The notes under the pieces: model-generated | Told to the model about the DNA's origin: nothing | Database searches by the model: none | Seen by the model: only the letters and a program-made list of their open reading frames with translations | Shown here: positions 1 through 11,886 of the stretch, piece by piece | Numbering within the stretch: the stretch's first letter is position 1 | Layout of the letters: each line of letters starts with the position of its first letter | Translations under genes and position numbers: made by a program | From: Colletotrichum lupini | Taxonomy: Eukaryota > Ascomycota > Sordariomycetes > Glomerellales > Glomerellaceae | Reading direction: 5' to 3' | Assembly: GCF_023278565.1 (NCBI RefSeq) | Contig: NC_064677.1 | Coordinates: forward strand, 5,146,001-5,210,000 | Length of the DNA: 64,000 nucleotides

Positions 1-55
1 GGGGGTTCAGCATGTCAGAGCCGGCGGCATCGCAAAGGATGTCGATGCCGTTCAT
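1..55 (-). CDS. 5' end of a minus-strand gene (partial)
   Basis: On the minus strand an ATG at 55-53 opens a frame that stays open to the window edge and reads MNGIDILCDAAGSDMLNP. It looks like the acidic start of a fungal regulatory protein, but I do not recognise the family from 18 residues. The base before the ATG is a C in the context ACATACC-ATG. The rest of the gene lies left of the window. The call rests only on reading-frame appearance, so a chance frame is possible. Confidence 0.4.
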   Translation of the reverse strand, partial: MNGIDILCDAAGSDMLNP

Positions 56-1378
56 GGTATGTTTGGCGAACGGTGGGCGGGAGGGAGGAGAAAGATGTAG
101 ATGGGGCCGGAGGTTAGATTGAGTTAGGTAGAATTGATGATGAGCTGCAGAGGCTCTTCGCGCAAGTCTTGCGACGGCAGCGGCATCAGGGAATTGGGCA
201 CCGGGAAGTGGCGGGGAAGTTTACCTCAGGACGGCAGCAAAGTGGAGCAGTCGAGCTCATATTCTGGGGGAAGGCCCGCGGTGGGCAGGGCAAGAAACAC
301 TGAGCGGGCATGGCCGCACTGCGGGCACGGTAATTGGCATGTCACGGCGGCCGGGGAAAGGTAACTCCACGCACATATTTGTATGGAAGGGTACTTTGCC
401 CAACCTCGACGCTCATCTGTACCTTTTTGCGGGGTTTTAGGCCCAAACCTAAGACAGCCTGGATAGTGGAAGGGGGGAAATACATAAATACCCAGCGCCA
501 ATGGGGACCAGAGCCGTTGGATTTTGCCTTGCCGTGGTTGGCTGCGGAACCGGAGCAGATGGTCAGGCTGGAGGACGACAAGACGGGACGGGAGCGTAAT
601 GTCGATGCTCGATTCGCTCACACGTTGTCGAGAGTCTAAATCTGACTGACGGTTCGTTGCAACTCGTTGCACTCGAGGACCTTGCACACCATTTCGTGTC
701 GAGTCGGCCCATGGCTGTTTCTTCCTTGTGGGGTCGACAAGCCTTGTTCATGAATACGAGGCGGTTGAGACAGGAATAAGGAACAATTCGAGAACAAATA
801 CCTGGGACTCTCTGAGAATAATGGAACTGAAAGCCCTCCGATTGACGTCTCTGCTGCATTGCTGGGCATCGAAGACTAAATGTCATCATGGCGGACCAAG
901 TTCAAGAAGAAACAATTCCTTTGATAGGGACAAACTCAACCAAAACGAGCCGCAATGACAACCTTTAGGGAGCGACGACATCCTAGAGCACTAGGATAGG
1001 TCAAGTACTAGCTCCACAACGGTCTATTGACGACTCCCACCCTCGCTACACTTTAGTAAGAGTAGACCGGTAGTGATGATGATGACATTGACGTGAGATT
1101 GGTGGCCCGGATTGATGACTTGCTCCTGCTGGTCATCTGTCCTCTATTGCTTTTCTTCGGGTCAAGAACTTTCCATGACTGAAACCCATTCTGAGTCTTG
1201 GGTTCTCCTGTTTGACAGTGAGTGCTAAGATTATCACAGAGAGGACCCATAGATCCACAGGTACTGTCCCGTCCAGAGTGTCCGGTTGCGGACCGGAACG
1301 ATAAGGTTTGCATATCTGATTAAGATACAGCAGGACCCTGGAGGAGATGCACTCCGTTGCCATAAATAAAGGTGATTT

Positions 1379-1396
1379 GGGGGGGGGGGGGGGGGG
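1379..1396. repeat. Homopolymer G18
   Basis: Eighteen consecutive G on the plus strand. It is a slippage-prone tract and its length may be a sequencing artefact. Confidence 0.9.
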
Positions 1397-1412
1397 TAAA
1401 TGAGATATTTGT

Positions 1413-1440
1413 CTGGGTCCTGGGTCCTGGGTCCTGGGTC
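1413..1440. repeat. (CTGGGTC)4 tandem repeat
   Basis: Four perfect copies of a 7-bp unit, 17 bp after the G18 run. It is not the fungal telomere unit TTAGGG. Confidence 0.9.
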
Positions 1441-2283
1441 ACATCTAAGTGCGAATTGTCATTGTTCCTTGAGGTACAGTGGGGTGTATTCTGACTTCAA
1501 ATTGTGTCGGGGCTCTCTGTCGTGCGTGATTTCCCCATGGCCCGCTGGCAGGCAATTTGATTCTCAGGTACGGACAGAAGGAGCGGATTCCCGTACTCCG
1601 TACTTCGTATCCACCCAGTTTCGACAACTCACGTGAATGAATCCTGCTCACAATTCACAACTCACTTGAAGAATGAATGAAGAAGTTGCGATTGAGAGTG
1701 AGGCAGGCAGGTGGGGACCAGTGCTTCAGATCGGAAAGTGAGGGAGGAGCGCATTCGAGACGCGAGCCAATCAGGCAGTTGACACAACAGACAGCAGGTG
1801 CCATCGAGGAAGTTGTCAATTCTCAACTTCTCAACCCAACGCAGCCTCAATCCATCCTTGCTTTTTCTTCCCTTTCTTTCACCAGCTCTGGCTGCCATTT
1901 CTTCTGTCACTTTTCCACTCCTTCATCCTCTTTGCAATGGAACTTCACAGTGCTGAAGCTTGACGTCCCTCCGAAACTAACGGTGAACACTGCCAAGCAT
2001 CGTCTCTTCACACCGGTGTAGTAGCTACCCTTCCTTTCCTCCTTTTCCTCATCCAACTCAGCTTGCCGACCCCTGAACAAATCACCAGCGCTTGCAGACA
2101 TACCCTGTCTCGTCATATGATGCGTCCAACCAATACCTTACTCTACTCATCGCTGCGATTCAGTATACCGATTCGATCTTCGCACAGCCTGGCGCTATCC
2201 AACCTGGAGGGAATCCTCACCGCGCGGCAAATCCATGACATCTGGGCCATGACCACCCGTGCTGTCACTTATGACGGTTTTGC

Positions 2284-2940
2284 ATGTCTTACGATGAGAG
2301 ACATGACCGCCCATACAATTCTCATCTTTCCCTTGCCAACCCGGGCACTGGCATCTCCCGCAAGGCGGCTTCTCAGGACCCCGTCACGATCCGTCACGAT
2401 CTGTCAGAGACCCGGCAACCCACACTCTCTGACTCTTGCCATGTCGCCCAAAGTCATTCCTGGGAGCAAGACGTGCTGGGACACTACGAAGCTAGGGACA
2501 TGGACCTGGATCTCAGCTGGAATGCACCTTCCTGGATGCCGGCCCTGCTTTTTGACAGGCCTCTGAACTCCCTGTCGAGTATTGCAGGACGTCCACTCGT
2601 GCGTCCTGCACGCCGTTTGGTGTAACGAGTCTGACCCAGCTGGCAACTCCAAGCTACCTTACAGCTGTGTGTGTCAGTGGAACCGTGGGATCGGGACCGA
2701 TTGGGCTGATAGGGGACCTGATCGCAACACAACCACCTGAGCCCACGCAAGCCCGAGGTCGGCCATGCATCACCGCTGTTTCCGTCCTCCACGCCGACCT
2801 CCCATCCCCGTTATAGCCCGTCGGTCCGCAGCTACAGACACAGCTACGAAGCCCCGCGCCGCAATCCAGAAACGACTTGTCATCACTCCAAGGCCTGCAC
2901 AAGATGCAGCTCGCAACCTTATGCTGAATATGGTCATTAG
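2284..2940 (+). CDS. Hypothetical protein, uncertain two-exon candidate
   Basis: An ATG at 2,284 opens a 113-codon frame beginning MSYDERHDRPYNSHLSLA. A second stretch in the same frame (2,722-2,937, stop TAG 2,938-2,940) has coding-like composition and ends near CSSQPYAEYGH. A GTAACG donor at 2,622 and an acceptor ending CCTGAG at 2,741 would join them in frame with a 120-bp intron, giving about 178 residues rich in His, Arg, Pro and Ser. The splice signals are weak and I recognise no domain. Past the TAG the same frame is open again to 3,396. Treat this as a lead only; it could be the leader of another transcript. Confidence 0.27.
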
Positions 2941-4029
2941 AATCGCCATCACCTGCCAGGTTTCCATCCAACGCGATACTCTCCTCAGAGAGACTGCTAC
3001 CTTAATCCGCACTTGATATCCAGTGCCAAAGTACCTCTTTGCTTTTCGACTCATCGTCTCTTTCCCCTTTCCAACTGCGATACCACCTCGATCTTGAGCG
3101 ATACACACATCAGGGGATCGGGTTTCCCCCCATGCAACGACAGGCATTGCTGTGCCCATTCGTCGCAAAAACGGGCTCAGCACCAGCCAATACCACACCC
3201 CCGGTGTTATCTCCGAGCAAGCCACAACCCGCGTCCCGTCCGGCACTGTCGCGATCGGGGCCATGCGATGTGCTCCGGTCCATACAGGTGTCGTCTGCCT
3301 GCATCTGAATACTCCGTTCTTGGTCCCAAGATCGAGGGTGGAACCTGCACAAAGGTACACACCACTCGAGTCCCGTCGCCGTATCCATACCTCTGACATC
3401 AATTCCGATTCGAAACAGTCAAGGTTCAAACAAGTTGCGAAAACGAATAAAGAACCTGTATGGTGTCTGATTGAAGCAAGTATGCCGAAAGCGGCTACCA
3501 TTACATTTCCAAACTCCCCCTCCAGGCCCAAGCCCAAGCGCCAGTTGGTTTGCCCATGTTGTTCTTACCCCTCTGCTCACCCATCTCCCGCCCATTCTAC
3601 CCCTCCGACTGTACATTCCGATCTGAAAATCGGACAAACATGGCTCGTTAACATTACAGGGCCAGTACCCAGATTGGCCCACCCATCGATTTTGATCTGC
3701 CCCCTTTTTTCCCATTCCCTCCAATGAACCCAAAAAAATGACGGAAGAAAAAAAAGAGGATGAAAAGAATTCCTCGTACTCGAACAAGCACAACCCCCTT
3801 TGGTCATCTCATTCTTGCTCGCACACAACCCCTCAATCTATAGCCCTTGTGTGTCGCCGTTCGCCGTTGTCCCGGGGTATCGTAATTGTTTTAGTGGTTC
3901 CCAATATCGCATCGCAGTCCCAGCTATATGACTCTTGATCGGGGGATTTCAGCGCTGTACAAGAGTCAGCCTCACCGCCACATCTTTGCAATGACGCGGG
4001 AAGAAGTTGGAGAACTCACATGAGCTGTC
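2941..4029. other. Intergenic region, no supported gene
   Basis: Overlapping frames of 120-255 codons occur on both strands (for instance minus 2,770-3,537), but none shows a recognisable motif or a preferred frame. The minus-strand frame lies opposite a similarly open plus frame, so at most one could be real. The end of this stretch would contain the 3' region of the zinc-ribbon gene at 4,030. Confidence 0.4.
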
Positions 4030-4285
4030 TTAGCCGCAGGGGGTGCCGCAGTAGCCGCACTCTTTTCCGGGTAGTACCCACACCTCTTTACCTGAGGCAT
4101 GGCACGTAGGGCAGCGAATGCCTGGGAGAAGGTGCTGAGAAAAGAGAGTTAGTTCGGGCCCTGTGTGGACGTGGGGTGCAGCCATGCACACTCACCTGTT
4201 TCGAGCCGCTCTTGGAGGACGACGATGGCTTCTGTTGGTTTCGGAAAGCGGTCTTGTCGACCTGGCAGTGGTTTGAGCAGACCAT
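4030..4285 (-). CDS. 64-aa zinc-ribbon-like microprotein, 2 exons
   Basis: Exon 1 runs 4,285-4,196 and exon 2 runs 4,134-4,030. A 61-bp intron (4,135-4,195) starts GTGAGTG and ends TTTTCTCAG, and it joins the exons in phase 0. The 64-residue product begins MVCSNHCQVDKTAF, has a Ser/Lys-rich linker (residues 19-30), then a C-terminal Cys module: C38-x2-C41 (CPTC), 14 residues, C56-x2-C59 (CGYC) and a last Cys63 just before the stop. Paired CxxC knuckles spaced this way are typical of zinc ribbons; two more Cys and a His lie at residues 3-7. Zinc binding is an inference. There is no signal peptide, so it is probably intracellular. I do not know a named family. The correct intron phase and the intact C-terminal module argue for a real gene. 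Confidence 0.68.
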
Positions 4286-5286
4286 GTTGGCGAGATGTGA
4301 TGGCGAACTTGGTTGGTTGACTGTGGTTCTGGTTCGTGGGATTTGGATTCGAAAAGGTGTGGTGGGGGTTTGGTTGGTTGGGGTTGGACTCGAAGTCGAT
4401 GTGTTGTTGATGGAGGTTGAAGTTTGGCTGCGTCAAGCTGATGTTCCTTTGAACCTGTAAAATGTCCGATGATGGTGATCTGGACAAGGCGAGAGAACTC
4501 CAGGCGGCAACCGTCGATACTTATAGTTTGGCAGATTCCTTTGAATCGCACGACAAGGACAAAGCACTCGCTAGCTGGGCCGTCGAGACGGGCAAGGACC
4601 AGGTCGGCACAGCGAGGGAGACTTCGCTCCAGGCGGGAGCTTGTGTTCCAAGTCCCTGTTCTGGTTACTAGTGCAAGAAGAAAATATGGCAGTGCCATCT
4701 GATAATAATCAAATCGGCGAGCAACCGGCGGAAGGCCGCCAGCAGAAAAGTAGCAAGCAGCAAAAGAAACCAAACAGGCCGGTAGACCGGTACAGTGCAG
4801 AACATGGCACATATCACATTCTGGTGCGGGACTAGCAGAGACCCCCCCAGAGGCGTAGGTATCAGTGGCAGTTCAGCGATGAACGACGGTGGCGCGAACC
4901 AGGTTGCCAGGATAGGCATGGGTACAAGGATCTGAACGATGGGGGATGTGGATGGATACCTTGGGATCACTCTACTTTGTTCGAGGGGGGGAGCAAGGTG
5001 GGGTGGAACCAGGCCCCATGGTGATGGCTGAAGAATTGTTCATCGGGAACGACCGTAAGGTACGGTACATACACGCTTCGTTTGTGTGTGTGTGTGCGTG
5101 GTGTGCCGTGGGCGTGGGCTGCATGTGTGAGCGTAGGTAGTTGCGTGTACATGCATCCTGGACTGTCTCTTGTTTCCTTCTTGCTTTTGGCCTGTCTGTC
5201 TGTATGTATGTTTCCTTGGCTTGGCACGACTAGGTCGAGCTAGCTCTTGGGTTTCTTGTCTATGGGGAGGGGTGGAGGGGGTAAGT

Positions 5287-5336
5287 AGAAGAAGAAGGCG
5301 AAGGCGAAGGCGAAGGCGAAGAAGAAGATGAAGAAG
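5287..5336. repeat. GAA/GGCGAA simple repeat
   Basis: Imperfect purine-rich array of GAA and GGCGAA units. Confidence 0.85.
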
Positions 5337-5781
5337 TGATTGGGAGTTTGTGCGAGGATGGTACTTTGGTCTACGGGAAAACCAAGAAGTCCATTCTTTT
5401 ACTTGTATTTTCATTCTTTCCTTTGTGGGTATCGTAGACTCGTGGGTAAGACAAGACAGACAGACGCCGGACCAGCTCAAGCCGTGAAAGCCATGAGGTG
5501 CCCTCTCTGAGTCTCCAAACGGGAGACACGGCTCGGCTGGCGGCGGCTTCTCTGGGGGCCTGGCCTGAGGGATGGACGGAGGTTGGTTGATTGGTTTTTG
5601 TTCTCTTGTTTTGTTTTACCGTGTTTTTTTCTTCCTTTTTTTATATCCCCGAATCCTCCTTGTTTGGAATTAGATACCATCATACCAGGGCATCACCACG
5701 CGGTAAGAAGTATTAGAAAGCAAAGGTGAGGGCAGAAGCGCTAGCTGCCTAGGTAGTCCTCATTATTCTCTACCCCACACA

Positions 5782-5802
5782 CCTCTCTCTCTCTCTCTCT
5801 CT
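5782..5802. repeat. (CT)n microsatellite
   Basis: Uninterrupted CT dinucleotide run of about 20 bp in a pyrimidine-rich stretch that continues to about 5,835. Confidence 0.85.
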
Positions 5803-6759
5803 TTCCCTCATTCTCTTTCTCTCTTTTTTCTTTCTTAAACCATGTAAATCCGGATGCTCCCCCCCTTCCCCCCAATCCCAATCCCCCCATGCCCATGCGG
5901 CCATGGCCCCCCGGGGTTGCTCATTGGCCCCTGGCGGGCAGTCGATCGCGAGGCTAGTGCAGGCAGGGGTGTATTCGAACAGGGAGCGAGCAGAAGAATA
6001 ACCCAGATGAGTGGATGTTCCAGAGCTCTGTTCGATCTGCCCCGGGATTCCGCGCCGGGGAATTCCTTTCTCTGTGACTGTGTGACTTTGCAGCAAAGAA
6101 AAGAGAGGGGGAAGTCCATTGCTGTGTATGTAGTGTAAGTACTGCGTAGTCATTGAAGCATGGCAAGGTTAAGGTATCTTTCGCGAAAGAACCCCCCCGG
6201 TACGCCCCCCCTCCCCTCCCCATATCTAGGTATTCTCTCGCTGTTTACTCCGTACTTCTCCCAGTAACGCACGTATGAACGGAGAAAGAAAAGACTTTGG
6301 GAAACTCTGTAATAGTGTATCCGTACTACACTTCGTACAATGACCCATGTTGTCCCATGTTGTCCCATGGAGCAGACCCTCCCCGTGGATTCCTCTACTC
6401 TGAACTGCATGTATCCGGTAGCCAACAGGAAAAACCCTGCAGAATCGTCGCAACCACCCCCCTAGAACCGACGTGGAGGCTCAAACGGCTCTCTGTCCCC
6501 CCCCCTCTCTTCCCATGGTTCTTCTTCTTACCCTAGCGCTTCCTTTTTGGGGGGTGGTTTAGAGGGGGGAAGATCGGTTTATAGACTCCACATCGCGGAT
6601 GGGTATGACGAAACACCAACGAAAGCGACAACACGATACTTTTTGGCTGGCACTAAGATAGCTCGGACAATATTTCAAATTGGCTTATTTTTTCGCCTTT
6701 GGTAGAGTCGAGGAAAACATGGCAAGTGTAGGTAAGGGAGGGGGTGGCGGCGGAAAAGG

Positions 6760-6777
6760 AAAAAAAAAAAAAAAAAA
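6760..6777. repeat. Homopolymer A18
   Basis: Eighteen consecutive A on the plus strand following a G-rich segment. Confidence 0.9.
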
Positions 6778-8010
6778 GGGCTTGTTAAGTGCCTTTGGGT
6801 CCATCGCAAATACTATCGCGTGCCCGTTTGCTTTGGTAAACGCCCCCAACGGGGACTAGCTTACTAGAGTGAGAGAGGGAGGAGGGGGAACGGGATGTGG
6901 CTGGAATAATTCAACCACGACGAAAGGGGGCCTCGTAATCCTCTGCAACAAGAGCCACGGAAGTTGCAGTCGCAATGCAGATTGCCAACGAAGGCACAAT
7001 AGAGTTTGGAGAATGTCTGGATTGGACGTTGGTGGGATAATCTGATGGGCATGGCGAAATGCACGTAATAAGTCCAACCTACCTAGTTCCTGTGTTTAGC
7101 GGGTGCGAACTACTGCGCAGAGATGAATAAGGTAATGGAGATCCAATAAGAGACGACATATAGGTAGTTTCTGTTGTTTGCGTGTGTCAGTGAGTGAACG
7201 AGTGTGTGCGTGTGTGTAAGTAAGTAAGCCTGTAAGGCGAAAAAGGCCGAACGGTAGTGTCAAACGTCCACGAGGGAAGATGCTTGCCGGGGAAGGGTTT
7301 GTATGGCTACCCGTTCGGAGCACTGACTCCTAAGGACTCCTCTTCGTGGGCACCAGGTGATGACAAGCCCGGGAGGAAGCTGTACCGTAAACTCTGTTTG
7401 CCCAGGCTTCAGCCTAAAAAAAGAGGTGACGGCAGAAGTGTGTGTGATAGTGATAGAACCTCGTTCATCTCTCCTCCGAGAACGAGGGGGGCGCGCAAAA
7501 TGCAAAACGAAGGAGAATTTAGTTGTTGCTTTCCAAGTCCCAACAAAGTCGATTATGTTCCTTTTCTGCAAGCCGGGATATTTGGATTCCTGGGATGGGG
7601 TTTGTGAGCAGTCGTAAAAACAAATAATGATTAGTATGGATAGCCTGTCGCAGAATAAAAAAAGATGGCCCAGACATTTACCTACCTACCCTGGAGAGAG
7701 GTTCCAAGGTACAGATACTCCGTAGAGACACACAGAGAGTGTGAGAGAGTTTGGGATAGCAGCAAAGCAATGAACGAATGACAGCGACCCTGGTCCTGTC
7801 TTGTTCGGATGACCCTATTGGTTTATTCCGGGGGGCTGAGTGGCGCTCCTCTTCCTCTCGTCTCGGGGGCCCGGGTGGGAGATTGTGGGAGGGGAGGGGT
7901 TATCGCGGCTGGTGAAGCTCACCTTACCTTGACTGCATACTCCGTACCTACCGTGATTGTGGCCGGCGGTTGCCCGATTGGTGGCTTGCCCATGGGTTTG
8001 TGCGTGCGAG

Positions 8011-8034
8011 CACACATACACACACACACACACA
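8011..8034. repeat. (CA)n microsatellite
   Basis: CA dinucleotide array with one T interruption; a second shorter CA/TA array lies near 8,187-8,206. Confidence 0.85.
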
Positions 8035-9097
8035 TACTCGGGTTACAAGTTACAACCATTCACACCACCACAATGACACATTTTGCTGCATCCATGGATC
8101 TCACTCAACATCTCCGACATCTCCAACATCTCCTCACATATCGCACTTTGTTCTTTCCAATCATGTACATTCTGCTTCAGCTGACACGCACACACACACA
8201 TATATATGCCAGGATCTTTTTCTATTTGATCCAGGCTGCATGCCGATGGATCTTGCAACCGCTGCGGTTGTCGATGTGCTCCGTAGATAGAGGTTACCTT
8301 ACCACAGTAGTTGTGCGACCTCGGCACACTCCTGGTGGTCACTCGTCAGGAAGTAGTGGTGATGGTGGAGGCAGAAGCCATTGCCCCTGCTTCCCTAGAT
8401 GCCAGGGCTAAGATGCTACCAGATCCGATACCCACCTTTTTCTTCGCACTCCGACAATGTACCGCTTTGATCGATGGCCTTCCTTTTTGCCTCCGAGGTA
8501 CCTACCTTACCCCTCCGTCACTCTCGCGCAATTCACCTTCTGACTAATAACTGCCCCGAACTTGTAGTTGTTATTTCCCATATTCTTTTTCGGGGATAGC
8601 CCTTGACTCGAGCTGAATCTCGAACCTCAGGTCGACCGTATCTCACCAGTGTCCATACCTTAGCCTACTGCGTCTGAATCTCAGCCCAGCCCATTACCCA
8701 CTCCCAGGTTCGAATTTCCCAGCCCTGTCTAGCCTTTCCTAATTTTGTTGATCATCATTCATTCCCGTCACATGGTGAAATCTGGACCGTCGTCTAAAAG
8801 CGCCTGAGGCCCAACTACTAGGCGCCAGGGCTGAAAGCTCCGATGCAGCGCGCAAGCTCTCTCTCTCTCTCTCGTCTCGCTCTGGCTCAGCTCAGCTCCT
8901 CCCGATATGAGAACCTGCGAAGTACCCGTACACTAATCAAACTAGGAACGTCGTCGTTAAAGCCCTCCAGTTCCTGCCTAGCCCTGCCCAGAATGCACTC
9001 AAGCGGGGCTAACACGTATGTAACAAAGCGTAAAGGGAGAGGCCACAAGAGAACCCAAGGGACCCCCGTGTCAAATCTCTAAGAAAGCACAGGAGGA

Positions 9098-9983
9098 GCC
9101 TGGAGGGGTTTCTAAGTACCTTATTATCGAAGAAAGTTAATTCTTTCTAAGTTATAAGTATAAGAATATAGTTTTAATAAAATAATATAATACCTACTTA
9201 GTACTTAAATTAAGATACTTTTTTAAACTTATTATAAAAGAAAAATAACTATATTATTAACTACTTATTATTAAGGTTTATAACTAATATTATAGCTTTA
9301 ATTATAATAGCTTTACTTATAATAAGCGAAAAGTCTAATTATAAGTCCCTTAAAAGCCTCTCTTTAAAGGCTATAAAAACCTCTAAATATACTAAGTTAA
9401 AATACTTATTAAAATATTAATAACTAAACTAACCCTACGATAACGGCCTTAATAAAAAAACTAAAAAACGAACTAAAAAATAATACTAAAATCCTCGCTA
9501 ATATTAAGTATAATTTATAAAATATAATAACGTAGCTATAAAATATTAATAATATATTTTATATTAAAAAAACTATTATTAATATTAATAAAATAAATAG
9601 AGCCGTATTAATATAATACCTCGGCTTTTTTTTATAGCTCGAGGATTATAACTTTAAATAATATTAAAAATTTATTAAAAAACTCTTTTAAATACTTTAA
9701 TATATTTATTACTATTTTTATAATAATAAAACTCCTAGTACTTATATATAAATATAGGTTACTTATTTTTAAATAATAATACTAGCTTATTAATAAGTTA
9801 TTAAAACTACGATTCTAACGATCCCTTAATAAGGGAGAGAGTAGAATAAAGGAAAAGATAAATAAGAAAAGGGTTAAGGTTAAATAGTACGGAATTCGAG
9901 GGTAGGGTAGCGTCTATATATACTATGGCAATCCTTTAGTAATACAAAACGATAGAGTTAAATAGTGGCCTAGAGGGGTTTCT
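9098..9983. mobile_element. AT-rich insert flanked by a 16-bp direct repeat
   Basis: The word GCCTGGAGGGGTTTCT at 9,098-9,113 recurs at 9,968-9,983 as GCCTAGAGGGGTTTCT, differing by one G-to-A transition. Between them lie 854 bp. The first 700 or so are extremely AT-rich and nearly free of CpA and TpG; the last 100 are of mixed composition. A pair of 14-18 bp direct repeats around an otherwise foreign segment resembles the target duplication of a non-LTR retrotransposon, but no reverse transcriptase or A-tail can be read. The left copy marks the exact composition boundary between normal and AT-rich DNA. Confidence 0.45.
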
Positions 9984-10259
9984 TCTCTACGCTTCTCACC
10001 CCTACGAGGGGAAGGGGGAAGAGAAAGGGAAGGCATACAGATATGCCGAGTCGTTCTCTTATATATGGGTACTTACATCCGTCAACCTCGATAGGCACAT
10101 ATCTATATATAAGATTAAGAAAGAAGGAAAATACGACCTGCCTCTTTTCTACGTCACAGCATAGAGCTCTTGCCTCCACGTCGCTTCTATTAAGTATCTT
10201 ATATCTCTACTTACAATAACTAGCTTAAAAGGGAAAGTATATACGAATAGAGTCTATAT
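9984..10259. other. Normal-composition island between AT-rich segments
   Basis: About 275 bp that keep CpA and TpG dinucleotides (CATACAGATATGCC, GTCACAGCATAG), in contrast to both sides. It may be the continuation of the original locus after the 9.1-9.97 kb insertion. A 69-codon minus frame at 9,970-10,179 has no recognisable feature. Confidence 0.4.
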
Positions 10260-10402
10260 ATAAACTAATAATAACCCCCCTTAGTTAAGGTAAGAGTCCC
10301 GTATATAATAGTAAGTACTTAGATATTAGTAAATCCTAGCTAAATTTAACTAATTAAACTTCGGTTTTTTTTTTTTTTAGGGTACTCGGGCTAGAAATAT
10401 TT
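10260..10402 (+). repeat. Left arm of long inverted repeat
   Basis: Starts ATAAACTAATAATAACCCCC and continues through GGTAAGAGTCCCG, GTAAGTACTTAG and CTAGAAATATTTT. The reverse complement of 32,041-32,157 carries the same ordered words. This copy is more mutated: it reads CCCGTATATAATAG where the right arm reads CCCGTGCATAATAG, which are G-to-A and C-to-T changes. It also carries an extra T-rich insert near 10,365-10,378. Confidence 0.75.
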
Positions 10403-11886
10403 TAAAAATAAATTATAGCTAATTAAGGTACTATTACCTAATTAAGGTTCGTTCTATAAAAAATAATTCTAACTTATACTTTTCTTCTACCCTAGCTAAG
10501 TTACGTCCCTTTTTTTTAAACTTTTATATTCCTTTTTTTAAACTTCTACCCTTTATTATAACTTTTATTAGAAATTTTTATTACGAAACTTATTATCGTA
10601 CTCGAAATTTATTAATAATTAATTAGAAATATTTCCGAATTAATTTTATAATACTTTTTTTTTACCGTAATAGTAATAGCTTTAAGTCTTATATTAATAA
10701 TAAGAGGGGCCGGCCTAAGAATCTCCTTATATTTAAAACTAATAGTATAAGTTTTATTTTTATTATTATAATTAAATACGTAATTTATTTACTTACTTTT
10801 ATAATAATAAAGTTAAGTAATCATATTACTAAGAGAATTTTATTATTGTTATTTAGAGGCTAATAGCTTTTATTTTAATAACTACTACTAGTCGTCTCTC
10901 GGTATATTTAAAAAGTACCTCGAAGAGGGTTATTATATTAACTTTACGATTTTTTATAAAAGATCCCTTTTTATTATTATTAACCTCGAGGTTATTTATA
11001 AGTTATTTCCTATTTTATATTAATATTTTTAGCCTTATTAATAGTTTTTTATAAAATACTATACTAAAATAATATTACTTATAAAGGGCTAGAATACGCC
11101 CTTAAATACCCCCTAAAAGCCTAAGGCTATTATAAATAATAAAGCGTTATTTACTATTTTTCTTAAAGAGGACGGTATTATAAATAAAAATATTTCCGAA
11201 ATATTTTTAGTTTATAAAACTAATTATTTTTAATAAAACGTTATTTAAATAAAAATAAACATTAAGCTCGGCCTTAAGGAGAGCTATAAGGTTTATAAAT
11301 TATAAAATACTATTAATTATAATAAGTATAACTTATTCCTTAATTAACGCTCTTCTTAACTAAATTTTATAGCTTACCCTCCTCTTAATATATATAAGCC
11401 GATTTACTTAGTATTTTATAAGTATTATTATTCTAAACTCGTACTAAACGAGGATATTTTTAATACGTTATTTTATTAATACTTATATATTATTATATTT
11501 AATATTAATTATTTTTAAAAGAATTTAAAACCCCTAAGTAAATAAGTTAGAATAATAAAGTAGTTAAGGATAAGCCGGTCTAGCTTACCCCCGTTAATAA
11601 TTCTAATAATAATAAGATAAATTCTTAAATAAACCCCGCTATTTCTATTTAGATTTTTATTAAGGATATAAATAAGTAAAAAGTATAATTAAGGGTTAAA
11701 AGATAATAGGGAATAATTAGTTTAAAGAAGTTTATAAGTAAAGAGTTTATTAAAATAAAAGTATTTTATTTACTTTTTTAAAATAGTATTATATAAATTA
11801 AGAATACTATAGTATTATAAGTAAATATTTATAATAAATATATAAATAAAAGTTAAGGTTATAAATACTAAATAAAAAATATATTA

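Larger units (their letters stand above)
56..2283. other. Intergenic or leader region, no supported gene
   Basis: Normal-composition DNA with only short overlapping frames on both strands and no recognisable domain. It probably holds the promoter and leader of the left-edge gene. It contains an 18-base G run, a (CTGGGTC)4 tandem repeat and one copy of the recurrent 9-mer TACTCCGTA at 1,594-1,602. From about 1,850 onward the plus strand becomes pyrimidine-rich (CTTTTTCTTCCC-like), as fungal promoters and leaders often are. That would fit a transcript starting upstream of the weak gene candidate at 2,284. Confidence 0.5.
4286..9097. other. Gene-poor region with microsatellites, no supported gene
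   Basis: About 4.8 kb upstream of the zinc-ribbon gene with no convincing coding structure. The longest frames (minus 4,192-4,812 and plus 7,809-8,411) contain low-complexity or microsatellite-derived residues (His-Thr runs from CA repeats) and no domain. It holds several simple repeats and copies of the recurrent 9-mer TACTCCGTA at 6,246, 7,716 and 7,938. CCTACC and ACCTTACC words are frequent, for instance near 7,680, 7,921 and 8,500. Confidence 0.5.

Noticed and set aside
1413..1440. Telomere-like G-rich repeat
   Set aside because: Unit is CTGGGTC, not TTAGGG, and only four copies occur in the interior of the window.
2770..3537. 255-codon minus-strand frame
   Set aside because: No domain, overlaps an equally open plus-strand stretch, and has no splice or start context. 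Probably a chance frame in GC-balanced DNA.
7809..8411. 200-codon plus-strand frame
   Set aside because: Crosses CA microsatellites (His-Thr runs) and shows no domain.
8605..8720. Possible tRNA T-arm-like words (GGTTCGAAT, CTCGAACCT)
   Set aside because: No acceptor stem or D and anticodon arms can be folded around them.
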